64,000 bases of DNA from Bacillota bacterium (GCA_023408075.1 JAEYKW010000015.1:248001-312000); one strand, 5' to 3'; positions 33,101 through 42,182 are shown, counted from the stretch's first letter. The notes: a model not told the origin generated them from the letters alone. Translations and numbers: made by a program.

Positions 33101-33802
33101 TCACTGTTTGCGCCTGCATATCACGGAGATCATGTTCATATACTCTCCGGACCCCGCCTCCATTGCGACGCGGTCGGATACCGCATACGGGTTGTCGCAC
33201 TCGAGCCAGTCCGCCCAGCTTGATTCACAGCACTTCATCTCCCGGACGCGGATATCCTCGATGAGTGCAGATTGCTTGAGTATCGCTTCCCAGTATTCAC
33301 ACGTCTGCATCGTCTCAAGGTCCTCCGCCGTCCACGAACGCAGCATAGCCTCCGGTATATCGCTGTGAATGTCCTTGTTGAACCCCGGTATCGCCAGCGC
33401 AATAAGGCCGCCCTTTTTAACAAACGGCGCCAGCTTGCCATCCATAAACGCCGCATCACGTCCGTAATAATGATAAGAGTCGATGCTGATTACGGCATCG
33501 AAATACTCCTGCGCAAACGGCAGTTCAGCCGTCACATCGGCGTGAATCGGAACAATGCTTTTGTCAAAGCCCATTTGGGCAAAGCGCTGGTAATTTTCCG
33601 CAGCCGGTATCCACAAGTCCACCGCAAACACCTGCGCGCCGGTATTGTCCGCAAGCGCCATCGAAGAAAGTCCCTTCCCGCACCCGAGATCCATGATCCG
33701 CATATCAGGCGTGAAGCTTAGGCCTTCGGTCAATTCATCAAGCAGGGTGATCACGTTGGGGCCCATCATGTTTTCTTTCAAATAGTCATCGCTGAATTTC
33801 AT
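33101..33802 (-). CDS. Class I SAM-dependent methyltransferase
   Basis: The 233-residue product starts MKFSDDYLKENMMGPN. It carries the SAM-binding motif MRIMDLGCGKGLSSMALAD at about residue 35, an acidic residue in VFAVDLWIP, and FDAVISIDSYHYYGRD as post-motif strand. AGGAAAG lies just before the ATG at 33802; a longer reading from 33898 crosses a terminator hairpin. The methyl acceptor is unknown; the fold suggests a small molecule. About 220 bases of leader separate it from a consensus promoter, and that leader looks like an attenuator. Confidence 0.88.
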   Translation of the reverse strand: MKFSDDYLKENMMGPNVITLLDELTEGLSFTPDMRIMDLGCGKGLSSMALADNTGAQVFAVDLWIPAAENYQRFAQMGFDKSIVPIHADVTAELPFAQEYFDAVISIDSYHYYGRDAAFMDGKLAPFVKKGGLIALAIPGFNKDIHSDIPEAMLRSWTAEDLETMQTCEYWEAILKQSALIEDIRVREMKCCESSWADWLECDNPYAVSDRVAMEAGSGEYMNMISVICRRKQ

Positions 33803-33840
33803 TGTCTTTCCTTTCTTTTCTTCGTCGCTTGATGCCCCGC

Positions 33841-34055
33841 AAAAAAAAGAAAAACAGGCAGAAAAACCGCCTGAACGAACGCTGTTATACAAAGGCATCC
33901 GTTGGCTTATCCATTCTGCAAGGCATCCGAAGGGTAACGCAAAAAAGCCTTTGCGTTCCTTCTACACAAAATGCACCTTACAGAACAACCGCCAAACAGA
34001 CACCTCCTTTTAAAATAAGATACAATTATTATAGAATATTTCCTGTAAAAGTCAA
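33841..34055 (-). promoter_or_regulatory. Promoter and attenuator-like leader of the methyltransferase gene
   Basis: On the minus strand TTGACT (34050-34055) and TATAAT (34028-34033) are 16 bases apart, preceded by a 13-bp direct repeat (34063-34075 and 34079-34091). The leader then has AGGAGG at about 34003-34008 followed by very short reading frames (for example TTG-GCG-GTT-GTT-CTG-TAA). ACGCAAA/TTTGCGT can form a hairpin, and two copies of CGGATGCCTT can compete for the CAAAGGC of that hairpin. The leader ends in a strong terminator, CAGGCGG-TTTTT-CTGCCTG with a long T-run (33841-33873). The gene starts 39 bases later. Confidence 0.6.
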
Positions 34056-34340
34056 CCGTGCACAACCGAGTCCAGTCGCAACCGAGTCCAGCCGGAGTCC
34101 GATGCTTCATCCTCACCGTTTCAGCCCCTCGTTTCCCGCCCTGAGGAAAAGTCAGACGAGCATGGTATCAGACACCGTATTTTCGGCGATTGTCCGACTG
34201 AGAGCATATTTGCTGACGGTCTTTTTCCTCCCCCCGTAGGACCTTCCGGTCAATCCCCAGTTATACAGCGCAGTCACCGAAAGGAACTTGGTGATTGCTT
34301 TTTGGCAAACCAAGTCGGCCCTCAGCAGATTGCGGTATCA

Positions 34341-34913
34341 CTATTTTTTGAGGCTGACGCCCGTCATGGCTTTAAACTGTGCCGCAGTGATCAGCCTTTT
34401 TAAATATAGATTATAGGCCTGTTTGAATATGGTCTCCTGCTCATCCTCATGCATCTTCTGCGCTTTGAGATCATAATCAGCCTGCCACTGATTCTGTTTG
34501 ACAAGCGCTTCGTTAAGCGATGAGGCATTTTTAGCCTCGAGGCTTGCCACATCCGCACCGTACTTCGCGGCCAGGTTCGCCAGCGCAAGATTCACGTTAT
34601 CCGTATAATCCTGCTGCTGCCGCGATGCATCGCCGAGCACCTCAAGCAGTGCGGCTGCATTGCGCTGCTGTAAAGTCTGCGATGAACCGCCCTCCCCCGA
34701 CAGCCCCATGTTGGCCACATTTTCGCGCCGCGCGCGCTCCGCCAGCGCGTTGTTGACATAGGCGTCGTTTTTAATCTGCTGATACTGCGCCGCGGTATCG
34801 GCAATCTGCTTTTGATATGCGGCGGCATTCTGATCGTACCCGGCTTTAAGCTGAGCTTTTTGGGCCGCAAGGTCCTTTGTGTATTGCTCCTCAATCTGTT
34901 TGGTCAGATCCAC
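34341..34913 (-). CDS. Phage-derived coiled-coil protein
   Basis: The 190-residue product starts at a GTG just after the holin stop, with GGGAGGGAAGG upstream. It is almost all helix, rich in Ala and Gln: MDLTKQIEEQYTKDLAAQKA, QKQIADTAAQYQQIKNDAY, then ALAERARRENVANMGLSGEG and a C-terminal FKQAYNLYLKRLITAAQFKA. The composition fits a phage tail-fibre-associated or lysis-module accessory protein. No enzymatic motif is visible. Confidence 0.55.
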   Translation of the reverse strand: MDLTKQIEEQYTKDLAAQKAQLKAGYDQNAAAYQKQIADTAAQYQQIKNDAYVNNALAERARRENVANMGLSGEGGSSQTLQQRNAAALLEVLGDASRQQQDYTDNVNLALANLAAKYGADVASLEAKNASSLNEALVKQNQWQADYDLKAQKMHEDEQETIFKQAYNLYLKRLITAAQFKAMTGVSLKK

Positions 34914-35300
34914 TTACCTTCCCTCCCTTAACGCAAGCAGCCGCGCTTCAAGCAGGTTGCTCACATAGGCTGTTATATCGTCCGCACTGCCGCTCAGCAC
35001 CTCGATCGATTTTGCGGACAGGTCGCTTAAAAACATAGTCATCGCTTTTGCCGCCACCTCTCGCGCTTCGTCTGCACTCAGCTTCCCATCCGTACTTTTG
35101 GCTTTGAGAGAGTCCACAAGCGTAGCTTTCAGGCTCGCCACCACGTTATCCGCCACCGTTCTTGCCTCACCCAGGGCTGTCAGCATCGCTTCGTTTTCGG
35201 TTTTGCTCATGAGCCATGTAAACGCCGCCTTCACAAGCGGTATAATCACCACCGAAAACAGCAGCCCGGCTGCCGCAATCACAACCTCAGTCCAATCCAT
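34914..35300 (-). CDS. Phage holin, LL-H (superfamily VI) type
   Basis: The 128-residue product has one N-terminal membrane span (about residues 7-30: VVIAAAGLLFSVVIIPLVKA) and a long helical, charged tail with ALGEARTVADNVVASLKAT and KLSADEAREVAAKAMTMFL. This is the layout of LL-H-type phage holins, which make membrane lesions for release of lysins. No endolysin lies next to it here. It pairs tightly with the coiled-coil gene downstream, suggesting a leftover phage module. Confidence 0.7.
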   Translation of the reverse strand: MDWTEVVIAAAGLLFSVVIIPLVKAAFTWLMSKTENEAMLTALGEARTVADNVVASLKATLVDSLKAKSTDGKLSADEAREVAAKAMTMFLSDLSAKSIEVLSGSADDITAYVSNLLEARLLALREGR

Positions 35301-35747
35301 AACTTTTCCCCTTTCCGGGCGATAATGTCGCCCTAAAACAGGCTACCGCCCGCTATCCCTCACGGACGCTCAGAATACAAATCATCATTGACGTGAGCGC
35401 TGTGCTTCCGCACACAGAAGTGTCAATTCGAGTTGCTCAAACGGTGCAAAAGGATTGACAAATTAATAATTTCACAGTACAATTAACAAAAATATTTATG
35501 CTGCAAAACTATTTTTTCGACACAATATGAGCCGATAATACAGGGCTGAGGGCAGTATGAATATGTTATAGAGCTGAAAGTGAAATGTCATAATGATACG
35601 GAGGATGTAAGCAAACGCCGTCGTTCAATGAAGAACGTACTGAGCCGTGGCGAAATGTCTGCCGTTTTTTATTTTTAGCACTTACCGAATATTAACAGCC
35701 GTAACCGTCTGCGGTTGGCGCTGAAAAAGGGAGATGAGCGAAAGCTT
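35301..35747 (+). promoter_or_regulatory. Promoter and long leader of the nucleoside transporter operon
   Basis: TTGACA (35455-35460) and TACAAT (35478-35483) are 17 bases apart, so about 260 bases of leader precede the ATPase start. The leader contains a hairpin CGTTC-AATGAA-GAACG at about 35613-35628 and a GGCGAAATGTCTGCC stem followed by TTTTTT at about 35649-35670 that could act as a weak terminator. I cannot match it to a known riboswitch class by eye. Confidence 0.5.
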
Positions 35748-37274
35748 ATGCAAGAGATACTGCGAATGGAGAACATCACCAAGCAGTTTGGGGATCTGTA
35801 TGCCAACAGGGATATCAACTTCGATGTCCGCCGCGGCGAGGTTCACACGCTGCTCGGCGAAAACGGCGCAGGCAAAAGCACGCTGATGAACGTTCTGTTC
35901 GGGCTTTATCAGCCCACGGCGGGCAGCATCTATTTTAACGGCAAAAAAGTCAAGATCGATTCGCCCGCGCAGGCCGTCAAGCTCGGTATCGGCATGGTTC
36001 ACCAGCATTTCATGCTCGTGGAGGCGATGACCGTTTTTGAAAACATCATTTTGGGCGACAGGCATGCCAAGGGCATTTTCATTGATGCGGACAGCCGCAA
36101 GAAGGAGATACTTGAGCTGGCCGACCGTTATAACCTGAAAATAGAGCTGGACAGGCCCATTTCTGACATTTCCGTCGGTGCGCAGCAGCGCATCGAGATC
36201 ATCAAGGCGCTCTACCGCGGTGCGGAATTGCTCGTGCTTGACGAACCGACGGCCGCACTAACCGACATTGAGGTTGAGGGGCTGTTCGACGTGATTCACA
36301 AGCTCAAGGAAGAAAACAAGAGCATTATTTTCATCAGCCATAAAATGCGCGAGGTGCTGCGCATTTCCGACCGTATCACGATACTGCGCGCGGGCAGCAC
36401 GGTGCGCACCTTAAGCTGCTGCGAAACCACCAGTGAGGAGCTCGCGAGCCTCATGATCGGGCGGGAGCTGCCGCCTCCGCATTATTTAAAAGCCGCAAAC
36501 CCCGGCGAGAGCATCGCTGAGGTTATTGACGTGAGTTACAACGAAAGCTCCAAGCACAGCGGCTTAAACCACGTGACCCTGCGCGTCGGCCGCGGCGAGA
36601 TTCTCGGCATTGCCGGCGTGGACGGCAACGGCCAGAGCCAGCTTTCCCAAATCATCACCGGCGTCATCCCGCCGGATTCGGGAACGGTGAACCTCAAGGG
36701 CGCCACAGTCGCGGTGTTTGCCCCTCAGGGTTTTATCGACAACAAAGTGGCTCATATACCCGAAGACCGCAACAAAATGGGCCTCATACCGGAGATGACC
36801 GTTCAGGACAACATCGTGCTTAAATCCACCTTGTCTCCGAAGTTTTCCTCGGGGCGGGGCACGTTTTTGAAGAAAAAGGCAATACATGCATATTGCCTTG
36901 ATATGCAGAAAAAATACGATATCCGCTGTGAATCGGTGGAACAGGAGGTCAGAAACCTCTCGGGCGGCAACCAGCAGAAGGTGATACTCGCAAGAGAGCT
37001 TGAGGGCAGCCCGGACCTGCTCGTGGCGGTTCATCCCACCCGCGGTCTCGATATCGGCGCAACTCGGTTCATACACGATACGATGATTGAGGCGCGGGAC
37101 CGCGGCTGCGGCATACTGCTCGTTTCCGCAGACTTCGATGAAATTCTGGAGATATCGGACCGTATCATCGTGATGTTCGAAGGCAAAATCATGGGCGAAT
37201 TCAGCGGAGAAAACCCGCCCATTAAGGAAATCAGCCTGGCAATGGGCGGCAAGGAGGCAGCAAATGAAAATTAA
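35748..37274 (+). CDS. Nucleoside-type ABC transporter ATP-binding protein, two ATPase domains (NupO/YufO-like)
   Basis: The 508-residue product has two ABC domains. The first has Walker A GENGAGKSTLMNVLFG near residue 40, FMLVEAMTVFENIILG, ISVGAQQRIEIIKALYRGAE and VLDEPTAALTD. The second has a degenerate Walker A (GVDGNGQSQLSQIITG), LSGGNQQKVILARELEGSPD, and AVHPTRGLDIGATRFIHD where the usual Walker B Glu is replaced, as in RbsA-like proteins. I choose MQEILRMENITKQFG at 35748; an upstream TTG would lengthen it by 11 residues. It is followed by two permeases and a BMP lipoprotein, the order of purine nucleoside transporters. Confidence 0.93.
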   Translation: MQEILRMENITKQFGDLYANRDINFDVRRGEVHTLLGENGAGKSTLMNVLFGLYQPTAGSIYFNGKKVKIDSPAQAVKLGIGMVHQHFMLVEAMTVFENIILGDRHAKGIFIDADSRKKEILELADRYNLKIELDRPISDISVGAQQRIEIIKALYRGAELLVLDEPTAALTDIEVEGLFDVIHKLKEENKSIIFISHKMREVLRISDRITILRAGSTVRTLSCCETTSEELASLMIGRELPPPHYLKAANPGESIAEVIDVSYNESSKHSGLNHVTLRVGRGEILGIAGVDGNGQSQLSQIITGVIPPDSGTVNLKGATVAVFAPQGFIDNKVAHIPEDRNKMGLIPEMTVQDNIVLKSTLSPKFSSGRGTFLKKKAIHAYCLDMQKKYDIRCESVEQEVRNLSGGNQQKVILARELEGSPDLLVAVHPTRGLDIGATRFIHDTMIEARDRGCGILLVSADFDEILEISDRIIVMFEGKIMGEFSGENPPIKEISLAMGGKEAANEN

Positions 37275-38322
37275 AAACAGGCTACTCAGCGTGGTGGTTC
37301 CGCTCGCTGCCGTGATCGTCGCCTTTGGCATCGGCTGCATCATCATCGCGGCGCTTGGCTCATCTCCCGCCGACGCGATTCAATATCTGTTTATCGGTGC
37401 TTTCGGCAGCGCCTCCAACGTGGCCACAACGCTCGTTAAAGCGACGCCCTTGATATTCACGGGGCTTTGTGCCTGCTTCGCCTACCGCTGCGGCGTTTTC
37501 AACCTCGGCGGCGAAGGCCAGTTCGTCATCGGCGCATGCGTCGCCGTCTGGGCAGGCGTTGCTTTGGGTGTCACAGGCGTTTTCGGCACACTCGTTTGTC
37601 TGCTGCTCGGCGCCGTGGCGGGCGGTATCTGGGGCGCAATTCCCGGCATACTCAAAATCACACGCGGCCTCAATGAAATTATCGTTTCCATTATGCTCAA
37701 TTACATCGCGATACTGTTTATGGGGCTCATGTACACCAGCCTGCTGCGTGAAGGCAGCGTCCCCCAGACGCCTGCCGTTGCGGACAGCGTGCAATTGTCG
37801 CGTATATTCCCCGATGTCCGCATCACATGGGGCATCGTGATCGCCGTGGCAGCCGCCATGGTCATTCATTACTTCCTTTTCAACACATCGAGCGGTTTCC
37901 GGCTCCGTGCTGTGGGTCTTAACAGCACCGCGTCGCGGTTTAACGGCTTTTCGGTCAACAAATACATTCTGCTCAGCTTCATCGCGTCGGGCGCGATTGC
38001 GGGGTTGGGCGGCAGCGTCGAGCTGCTCGGCACCCAGTACCGCCTCATGAGCGGGTTCGGACAGGGTTTTGGATTCGACGGCGTCGCCATTGCGCTCATA
38101 GCACAGCTCAATCCGCTCGCGACCGTGTTTATCGCCTACTTCTTTGCGGTGCTGCGCACCGGCGCCACCACCATGCAGGTGGGCACCGGCGTTCCCACCT
38201 CTGTGATCGACATCATACAGGCGATGGTGATCATATTTGCGGTGGCCGGTTTTGCCATTGTGCACCTGCCTCAGATCCGGCAGTACTTCAAAACCAAGTT
38301 CAGAAAGAAGGAGGCGGCATAA
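37264..38322 (+). CDS. Nucleoside-type ABC transporter permease (NupP-like)
   Basis: The 352-residue product has about nine or ten membrane spans. Recognisable stretches are FTGLCACFAYRCGVFNLGGE and GQFVIGACVAVWAG at about residues 65-100, and LRAVGLNSTASRFNGFSVNK near residue 215, which is the family cytoplasmic loop. The start overlaps the ATPase gene by 11 bases. It pairs with the permease at 38323. Confidence 0.93.
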   Translation: MKIKNRLLSVVVPLAAVIVAFGIGCIIIAALGSSPADAIQYLFIGAFGSASNVATTLVKATPLIFTGLCACFAYRCGVFNLGGEGQFVIGACVAVWAGVALGVTGVFGTLVCLLLGAVAGGIWGAIPGILKITRGLNEIIVSIMLNYIAILFMGLMYTSLLREGSVPQTPAVADSVQLSRIFPDVRITWGIVIAVAAAMVIHYFLFNTSSGFRLRAVGLNSTASRFNGFSVNKYILLSFIASGAIAGLGGSVELLGTQYRLMSGFGQGFGFDGVAIALIAQLNPLATVFIAYFFAVLRTGATTMQVGTGVPTSVIDIIQAMVIIFAVAGFAIVHLPQIRQYFKTKFRKKEAA

Positions 38323-39246
38323 ATGGATTTTGCTTCGGAAATGATTCTTTCCACCGTCCGCATGGCCACGCCGATATTGCTGGTCGCTTTGGCGGAGTTG
38401 TATTCCGAACGCGCAGGCCTTGTCAACATCGGCCTCGACGGCATTATGACATTCGGCGCGCTGGCCGGCTTCCTTGTCTGCTATTTAACGGGCAGCCCGT
38501 ATCTCGGTATTCTCGCGGGCGCATTCGGCGGCATATTGGTCAATATGATTTACGCCTTCTGCACCATCACGCTGCGGGCCGAACAGATCGTCTACGGCAT
38601 GGCCATCAACATTTTTGCGCCCGCCGTGGCGGCGTTTGTTTACCGTGTGTACTTCGGCGTCAGCTCCACGCTGGCTCAGGGCACGCTGATGGCGCCGATT
38701 GCGATTCCGGTGCTCAAGGATATTCCGCTGATCGGCGGCGTTCTGTTCAATCAGACCCCCATGGTGTACTTCGCTTACCTGATGGTCATCGTCACCGCCA
38801 TATTCTTCAACAGAACAAAGGCGGGGCTCAACTTCAAGGCCGTCGGCGAATTCCCAAGGGCGGCGGAAACGCTCGGCATCAACGTCATTCAGCAAAAATA
38901 CTTAGCCGCTATTATCTGCGGCATGATGGCAGGCATCGGCGGCGCATACCTCACCACCTGCTACGTGAATACCTATTCGGACGGTATTGTGGCCGGGCGC
39001 GGGTTTATCGCTCTCTCCGCCGTCATATTCGGGCGCTGGAGCTCGAGCGGCGTGCTGCTCGCCTGCCTGCTGTTCGGGTTTTTTGACGCCTTGCAGCTCA
39101 ACCTTCAGGTGATGAACTCCGGCACGCCGTATCAGCTGTTCCAGATGATCCCGTACCTTTGCACACTGATTGCGCTGTCCGCATTCGGTATTCGCAAGGC
39201 CGGCCCCAAATCCAGCGGTAAGCCGTACTACCGTGAAGAACGGTAA
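38323..39246 (+). CDS. Nucleoside-type ABC transporter permease (NupQ-like)
   Basis: The 307-residue product has about eight spans and carries the family stretches LVALAELYSERAGLVNIGLD and GIMTFGALAGFL at residues 18-50, NFKAVGEFPRAAETLGINV near residue 170, and GGAYLTTCYVNTYSDGIVAG. AAGGAGG lies before the ATG, which directly follows the stop of the first permease gene. It completes the membrane part of the importer. Confidence 0.93.
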   Translation: MDFASEMILSTVRMATPILLVALAELYSERAGLVNIGLDGIMTFGALAGFLVCYLTGSPYLGILAGAFGGILVNMIYAFCTITLRAEQIVYGMAINIFAPAVAAFVYRVYFGVSSTLAQGTLMAPIAIPVLKDIPLIGGVLFNQTPMVYFAYLMVIVTAIFFNRTKAGLNFKAVGEFPRAAETLGINVIQQKYLAAIICGMMAGIGGAYLTTCYVNTYSDGIVAGRGFIALSAVIFGRWSSSGVLLACLLFGFFDALQLNLQVMNSGTPYQLFQMIPYLCTLIALSAFGIRKAGPKSSGKPYYREER

Positions 39247-39342
39247 TGGTTAAAGCGTTTGTTTTTTGGATAACGTAGAGATCATATTAACCCAAAGTGG
39301 TTTTATGATAAATTTCAAATTATATTAATGGGAGGAATTCAA

Positions 39343-40410
39343 ATGAAAAAAGTATTGGCATTGATACTTGCACTCGCGATGGCTCTGTCCATGGCCGCTT
39401 GCTCCAGCCCCTCGCCTTCGGCACCGTCCGAATCGGCAAGCCCTGAGGCGTCGCCCTCGGATGTGGCTTCCGAGTCCCCTGTCGATAGCGCTGCGCCCGC
39501 TGACGGCGTAACCTACAAGGTTGCGATGGTGTGCGATTCGAGCATATCCGACGGCGGCTGGGGTGCTGCCTGCTACAACGCGATGATTTCTGCCGCTGGA
39601 GAGCTCGGCTGGGAAACCCAGTATACCGACAGCATCGAAGTGGCCGACTATGTCAGCGCGATTGAAAGCTATTGCCAGCTCGGCTTCGACATGATCTTCC
39701 TGCCCGGCAATCAGTACAGCGATGCCACCAAGCAGGTCGCTGCGGATTACCCGGAAATTAAGTTCGCCGTGCTTAACGGTGCAGAAGATCTGCCCACCGC
39801 CAACATCATGAGCATGCTTCCGAACGCTCAGGAAATCGGCTGGATGGCCGGTTCTCTCGCGGGTCTCATGTCCAAGAGCAGCGTGCTCGGATTCATCGGC
39901 GGCATGGAGCTTGACACAACAAAATCAAAGCTCGCTTCCTATGAAGAAGCGGCCAAGGCCGTCAACCCGGACATCAAAGTGCTTTCCGCTTATGCCGGAT
40001 CGTTCAGCGATACCGCCAAGGGCATGGAGCTTGCAAATTCGATGATCAACCAGAAGGCCGACGTGTTCTTCGGTGATGCATCCGCTGTGGACTCTGGCGC
40101 CCGTCAGGCGATTGACGCTGCCAACGAAGCGGCCGGTTCCATCGGCATCTACGACATCGGACAGCCTGCCGACCTGCTCGGACAGAACCCCTGCGTGATC
40201 TCCAGCGTCGTGACAGACAACGCCGGTATGCTCAAAATCTGCATGCAGGCTGTGGCTGACGGCACATTCGGCAACCAGGTGGTTTACGGCTCTCTCGAGA
40301 ACGGCTGCCTCAGCGTTGGCAAGATCAATGAAGAACTCGTGTCCAAAGAGATTCAGGACAAGTTCGCGGATGCTGTCGAGCAGATGAAAGCCGGCACATT
40401 CTTAAAGTAA
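39343..40410 (+). CDS. BMP-family nucleoside-binding lipoprotein
   Basis: The 355-residue lipoprotein captures ligand, probably purine nucleoside, for the transporter encoded upstream. The signal MKKVLALILALAMALSMAAC gives a lipobox Cys at residue 20, then a Ser/Pro linker to about residue 50. The BMP fold shows VAMVCDSSISDGGWGAACYN, QLGFDMIFLPGNQYSDATKQ and EIGWMAGSLAGLMSKSSVLG with FIGGMELDTT. GGGAGG lies eight bases before the ATG. A 96-base gap after the permease and a following terminator make it the last gene of the operon. Confidence 0.94.
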   Translation: MKKVLALILALAMALSMAACSSPSPSAPSESASPEASPSDVASESPVDSAAPADGVTYKVAMVCDSSISDGGWGAACYNAMISAAGELGWETQYTDSIEVADYVSAIESYCQLGFDMIFLPGNQYSDATKQVAADYPEIKFAVLNGAEDLPTANIMSMLPNAQEIGWMAGSLAGLMSKSSVLGFIGGMELDTTKSKLASYEEAAKAVNPDIKVLSAYAGSFSDTAKGMELANSMINQKADVFFGDASAVDSGARQAIDAANEAAGSIGIYDIGQPADLLGQNPCVISSVVTDNAGMLKICMQAVADGTFGNQVVYGSLENGCLSVGKINEELVSKEIQDKFADAVEQMKAGTFLK

Positions 40411-40428
40411 GCACAACCGTATGCAACG

Positions 40429-40465
40429 AAAAGGAGCTTCCGCACCAAGCGGCAGCTCCTTTTTC
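40429..40465 (+). terminator. Terminator of the nucleoside transporter operon
   Basis: AAAAGGAGCT and AGCTCCTTTTT form a 10-bp stem with an inner CCGC/GCGG extension and a 5-base loop, about 20 bases past the stop. Confidence 0.9.
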
Positions 40466-40486
40466 TTTTTGATAATGCAGCGTCCG

Positions 40487-41737
40487 CTAGAAATCCTCGG
40501 CACTCACTTGCTCTCCGCTGATATTGCCGCCGTCTTCAACCGCAAACGACAGCGTGTAAATGTAGCTTGAAGATAGTTTTGTGGTGTCACTATCGTCTTT
40601 AAAAAGCAGCACTTCGTAATAACCGTCATCACCGAACATTTGCGTTTCGCCAAACCAATCATAACCGGTGGCCTGTTTGAAACGATACGACCCCGAAGGC
40701 AGCTTCACCTTTGCCTTCTGTCCGCCTCCGATAAACACAGTAGACACCAGCACATCATCAGCGGTATATATTTTCAGATATATCGAACTGTCTTCGCTCC
40801 CGTTTTTTATATTGATCGCGCATGATTTCTTCCCGAAATCGGGATTGCGATACATCTCGCCGTTCTCCGGATTCGGCTGAATACAGGCCTGCGCGCGTTC
40901 TGCGGAATCCATAAAATCGCCAAGAGCCGTGAACTGCCGATAAGCGCTGTAATAATAGCCGGTGGTGACCCACATATCCGCCGAATTATAATCAGCATGT
41001 CTCCCGCATTCGGCCGCCAGCTCTTCCGAGTCCGAAAATGATCCCAGACTTTCAAATACCACTCTGGCTTCTTCGAAATCTGCCGAATTCATATAGTTCA
41101 TCGCATAGTCATAATCCATTTGATTCTGGCATTCCTGCGCCTGCTCCGCAGCATTTTCAAAGCTGCCAAGCGAGAGGAAAATGTCTTTCGCCTGCGCAGC
41201 CTCACCGCTGTCTTTGAGCGATACGGCCCTGTCATAATCGAGCGTATTCTGGCAAATCTGTGCCTGTTTATCCGCGTCCTCATAATCTCCGAGCGCCGCA
41301 AAAACCGCTTTGGCTTCTTCATAGCTGCCGCCATTCATCAACTGCTCAGCGCTGGAATAATCGCAGGCCTGCACCTTATCCTTGGCATCTTTAAAGCCGC
41401 CAAGCTCAGCAAACACAGCCTTTGCCTCCTGCGCTTTACCTGAATCCAGCAGATCGCTTGCCTTCTCATAGCGACCGCTTAAGTCTGCGGTGATCAGCAC
41501 CGGCACAAGCACCGCGCAAACCGCAAGCACACAGCCCGCGGTGATCAGCACAGTCCTCAGCGTATGCTTTTTTTTCGGCGCTGCGGCTCGGGACTCAATC
41601 ACAACATTTGTGTTTTGATCCGACCCATTCATGGTTTGAGTTTTCACCCGTTTCTCCTCAGGCGAAACAGCCGTTCCGCAATTCCGGCAAAAGCTCATGT
41701 TCTCGAATAATGGTTGTCCGCATCGGCGACAAAACAT
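40487..41737 (-). CDS. Zinc-ribbon membrane protein with tandem helical repeats
   Basis: The 416-residue product starts MFCRRCGQPLFENMSFCRNC, a double CxxC zinc ribbon. One membrane span follows at about residues 60-82 (LRTVLITAGCVLAVCAVLVP). After it come about five copies of a ~37-residue TPR-like repeat with the core EEAKAVFAALGDYEDADKQA. A C-terminal beta-rich domain with KSCAINIKNGSEDSSIYLKI ends the protein. AGGAGG lies six bases before the ATG at 41737. The zinc ribbon would face the cytoplasm and the repeats the outside. The function is unknown; similar proteins in Firmicutes are annotated zinc-ribbon domain-containing. Confidence 0.8.
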   Translation of the reverse strand: MFCRRCGQPLFENMSFCRNCGTAVSPEEKRVKTQTMNGSDQNTNVVIESRAAAPKKKHTLRTVLITAGCVLAVCAVLVPVLITADLSGRYEKASDLLDSGKAQEAKAVFAELGGFKDAKDKVQACDYSSAEQLMNGGSYEEAKAVFAALGDYEDADKQAQICQNTLDYDRAVSLKDSGEAAQAKDIFLSLGSFENAAEQAQECQNQMDYDYAMNYMNSADFEEARVVFESLGSFSDSEELAAECGRHADYNSADMWVTTGYYYSAYRQFTALGDFMDSAERAQACIQPNPENGEMYRNPDFGKKSCAINIKNGSEDSSIYLKIYTADDVLVSTVFIGGGQKAKVKLPSGSYRFKQATGYDWFGETQMFGDDGYYEVLLFKDDSDTTKLSSSYIYTLSFAVEDGGNISGEQVSAEDF

Positions 41738-41887
41738 ATAAAGCCTCCTGATATGCATAATAACAGCAAACGCTGCAAATGTATCAAGCTGAACTAAAAT
41801 GTTTGATTACGGGTTCATAGTCTTATATTACCACAAATTTCGACACGCCTCTATATATTCTTTAAATAATATTTGTAATTTCGGCAT

Positions 41888-41914
41888 AAAAAAAGGCGCT
41901 TGCTTTGCGCCTTT
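41888..41914 (-). terminator. Terminator of the small lipoprotein gene
   Basis: On the minus strand AAAGGCGC and GCGCCTTT pair around a 7-base loop, ending in seven T, about 14 bases past the stop at 41928. Confidence 0.88.
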
Positions 41915-41927
41915 CTTTCAAGCTCAC

Positions 41928-42182
41928 TCACGGTGTGACAGTTGCCAGGGGACTCACTGTGCCACCGGGCGGTACAGATGCACCCGGTGATCCGCCAACG
42001 TCGGGGGTCAGAATAGGTGATGCCGCCGGACTTATTGTTGCGGCCGGCTTCAGCGTGGCTGTCGCAACCGGTTTAACCGTATTGGTTGGGGATACTGTCG
42101 TATTGTTGTTCTTGTTCGTGCATCCCACCAGAATCGAACTGAACAGAACCACAACGATGATTGCAATCAACAGTTTTTTCAT
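41928..42182 (-). CDS. Small Pro/Thr-rich lipoprotein
   Basis: The 84-residue product has a lipoprotein signal with lipobox Cys at residue 21 (ILVGC), followed by a low-complexity Thr/Pro/Val tail (TVSPTNTVKPVATATLKPAA and similar) without a folded domain. AAAAGGAGG lies before the ATG at 42182. It stands alone with its own terminator. It could be a surface spacer or a truncated lipoprotein; no function can be assigned. Confidence 0.7.
   Translation of the reverse strand: MKKLLIAIIVVVLFSSILVGCTNKNNNTTVSPTNTVKPVATATLKPAATISPAASPILTPDVGGSPGASVPPGGTVSPLATVTP

Noticed and set aside
35484..35747. TPP, cobalamin, SAM or c-di-GMP riboswitch in the leader
   Set aside because: None of the conserved boxes of these classes is visible; only unassigned hairpins are seen.
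37360..38265. 301-codon open frame on the minus strand
   Set aside because: It is antisense to the nucleoside permease gene and rich in His, Asp and Arg, as expected of a shadow frame.
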